From contig CALDID010000319.1 in NCBI GenBank assembly GCA_937901865.1, positions 1-6,478 on the forward strand: a stretch of 6,478 nucleotides of DNA, given 5' to 3'. The notes below the pieces were generated by a model, which was not told the origin of the DNA, did no database searches, and saw only the letters and a list, made by a program, of their open reading frames with translations. How positions within the stretch are numbered: the first letter of the stretch is position 1; the number at the start of each line of letters is the position of its first letter. This DNA comes from an uncultured Treponema sp. Its GTDB lineage: Bacteria > Spirochaetota > Spirochaetia > Treponematales > Treponemataceae. The position numbers were made by a program, and so were the translations under genes. Positions 4,601 to 6,478 of the stretch are shown here, in pieces.

Positions 4601-6478
4601 ATGGCAATAAAAATAAATAAAAAAGCAAGTTTGCTTGTTACAATGGCACTTGTTAATATTGGGATTTTAGTTATTGTTTCTTTGGCGTATATCAGCATAT
4701 CGCTTGCTAATTTGTTCACGCAGCAGAAATACACGCTTGAAAGCCAAAGACAGATATTGCTTGACGGGTATGACCAAAAGATTCAATGGCAAGTGCAGAA
4801 CGTCATTTCTCTTTTGACGACATACGACGAGGAATATAAAAAGCAGGGGCTTTCTCTTGAAGAGCGCAAAGAAGCGATAAAAGAGCTTGTCCGCGGGCTT
4901 CGATACGGCACAGAGGGCTACTTTTGGATTGATACGTTTGACGGCGTGAATGTGCTTTTGCCGCCAAAGCCTGAAACAGAGGGAACGAACCGCCTTGATT
5001 GGACAGACCAAGACGGAAAATATATGGTTAAGGATTTTATCGAGATTGGAAAAAAAGAGGGCGGATTTACCGACTTTAAGTATCCAAAGCTCGGCTCTGA
5101 CAAACCAGAACCAAAACGCTCTTATACCGCGCCGTTCCGCACTTATTCGTGGGTTGTCGGCACGGGAAACTACATAGACGAAATCGATGCGGCGGTGGCG
5201 GAAGTCAAAGCAAAGCTCGACAAAGACACAAAACTTGTTGTCATTAACTTTATCATCACGAGCATACTTGTTATCATTTTATCTTGCGTGGGCATCGTCA
5301 TTTTGATTGCGCGAGTAATGGTGAAGCCAATTACGGGCGTGGTGGGAAAACTCCGCGATATATCAGAGGGAGATGGCGACCTTACGAGCCGTTTGCCTGT
5401 AACAAAAGAAGACGAGATTGGTCTTTTGTGCCGCTATTTTAACAGCACAATGGAAAAGATTCACAGTGTTGTTTCTGGCGTGAAACAGTCAAAAGATTCG
5501 CTGATGAAAGCAGGCGACACCGTTACCAATAGCGCACAGCAAAGTGCAGACGGCATTAGCCACATTACGCAAAACATCAACGACATCACCTCTCAAGTGG
5601 AAACGCAGACAAGCAGTATGAAATACACCGTTTCTGCTGTTGACGATATTTCGCTCACGATTTCTTCGCTTTCGTCGCTTATCACGAACCAGAAAGGCGG
5701 CATTGCGACGGCGAGCACGGCAGTTGAAGAGATGGTAAGTAATATATCTGCGGTCAATGCGTCGATGGACAAGATGGCGACCTCGTTCAAGAGCCTTGCA
5801 ACTAAATCACGAAGCGGCATTGAAAAGCAGCAGTCGATGACTCACAGCATTGAGAAAATCCGCGAAGATTCCGAAATGCTAAACGAAGCAAACCGCGCTA
5901 TTTCTTCTATTGCAAGTCAAACAAATCTTTTGGCGATGAATGCGGCTATTGAAGCGGCGCACGCAGGGGAGGCAGGCAAGGGATTTGCGGTTGTTGCTGA
6001 CGAAATCAGAAAATTGTCTGAGACCTCAAGCGCGCAGTCAAAGACGATTGGCACACAGCTCAAGACAATCCGCAAGTCGATTGAGCAGGTGGTTCGCGTG
6101 TCGGACGAAACATCGGCGGCGTTCTCTTCTGCGTCGAACGACATTGAGCACACTGAGCAATTAGTGGTGCAGATAAAGGCGGCAATGGAAGAGCAAACGG
6201 AGGGGTCTAAGCAAATCAGCTCGGTTCTTCACGATATGATTGAAAGCTCAAATGCGGTAGGCGATGTGGCAAACGATGTTTCTAGCAGAAGCGGACACAT
6301 CAAAACGCAAATGACGAGTTTGCAAAGTGCTACAGAGAATATCCAGAAAAGCATTGAAGAGATGGCGCACGAAGCTACAGGGATTAACAGCACGGGCGCA
6401 GAACTCGGCGAAATGTCGTTTGTGATGAAAGACGCTATTCAAAAAATCGGAAATCAAATCGACTTGTTCAAGGTATAA
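4601..6478 (+). CDS. Methyl-accepting chemotaxis protein with single Cache_2 sensor
   Basis: This encodes 625 residues from ATG 4601, chosen for its GAGGA site; ATG 4589 would add MRIS. The stop is the last codon of the window. TM1 is about 11-38. The periplasmic domain (about 41-205) matches the single Cache_2 type: YGTEGYFWIDTFDGVNVLLP (102-121), EGTNRLDWTDQDGK (127-140), KEGGFTDFKYPK (152-163) and WVVGTGNYIDEID (184-196). TM2 is about 212-238, HAMP about 239-290 (KPIT...SEGDGDLTSRL...DEIG). The signalling domain has its tip at 435-474 (IASQTNLLAMNAAIEAAHAG, VVADEIRKL). Candidate methylation pairs are E376/E377 and E531/Q532. Both receptors have 174 residues after the equivalent tip glutamate and differ by only one residue between HAMP proline and tip, so they belong to the same length class and could share arrays. 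It ends IDLFKV with no CheR-binding pentapeptide. Known Cache_2 receptors often sense small carboxylic acids; the ligand here is unknown. Confidence 0.93.
   Translation: MAIKINKKASLLVTMALVNIGILVIVSLAYISISLANLFTQQKYTLESQRQILLDGYDQKIQWQVQNVISLLTTYDEEYKKQGLSLEERKEAIKELVRGLRYGTEGYFWIDTFDGVNVLLPPKPETEGTNRLDWTDQDGKYMVKDFIEIGKKEGGFTDFKYPKLGSDKPEPKRSYTAPFRTYSWVVGTGNYIDEIDAAVAEVKAKLDKDTKLVVINFIITSILVIILSCVGIVILIARVMVKPITGVVGKLRDISEGDGDLTSRLPVTKEDEIGLLCRYFNSTMEKIHSVVSGVKQSKDSLMKAGDTVTNSAQQSADGISHITQNINDITSQVETQTSSMKYTVSAVDDISLTISSLSSLITNQKGGIATASTAVEEMVSNISAVNASMDKMATSFKSLATKSRSGIEKQQSMTHSIEKIREDSEMLNEANRAISSIASQTNLLAMNAAIEAAHAGEAGKGFAVVADEIRKLSETSSAQSKTIGTQLKTIRKSIEQVVRVSDETSAAFSSASNDIEHTEQLVVQIKAAMEEQTEGSKQISSVLHDMIESSNAVGDVANDVSSRSGHIKTQMTSLQSATENIQKSIEEMAHEATGINSTGAELGEMSFVMKDAIQKIGNQIDLFKV

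Overview
The window looks like chromosomal DNA of a spirochaete, most plausibly a host-associated Treponema. This is inferred from the signalling-domain style of two chemoreceptors (tip motif AHAGEAGKGF followed by VADEIRKLSETSSAQSKTI), the mix of genes, and the fairly low G+C. It is not proven by a marker gene. All genes lie on the + strand.

Layout: (1) 1-255 is the 3' end of a flavodoxin-fold NAD(P)H/FMN oxidoreductase gene. (2) 300-941 encodes a 213-residue lipoprotein that I read as a DUF3261-type protein; its mature N-terminus carries a perfect tandem hexapeptide repeat. (3) 942-1213 is a very AT-rich gene-free stretch (about 24% G+C by hand count) packed with DnaA-box sequences: three perfect TTATCCACA sites and four with one mismatch within 211 bp. 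It is a candidate replication origin or DnaA-binding regulatory locus. (4) 1214-2125 is a complete arginase with all metal ligands. (5) 2126-2467 is a second long gene-free stretch. It contains four 23-bp units at exact spacing whose outer ends form a long inverted repeat, then a featureless or decayed stretch, a possible promoter, and a terminator-like hairpin just before the next gene. (6) 2468-4552 and 4601-6478 are two tandem methyl-accepting chemotaxis proteins. Their periplasmic sensors differ (a double Cache of the Cache_3-Cache_2 type, and a single Cache_2), but their cytoplasmic signalling domains are nearly equal in length and very similar. The second has its own good promoter and should start at 4601, not at the upstream ATG at 4589.

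How the parts fit: the flavoprotein and lipoprotein genes are close enough to be co-transcribed. Arginase appears to have its own promoter, with a small inverted repeat over the -10 and an inverted DnaA box just upstream of the -35. The two chemoreceptors would feed different ligands into the same CheA/CheW arrays. The strongest unexplained signal is the DnaA-box cluster between the lipoprotein and arginase genes, with no dnaA or dnaN visible. The second is the 23-bp-periodic palindromic array after arginase.
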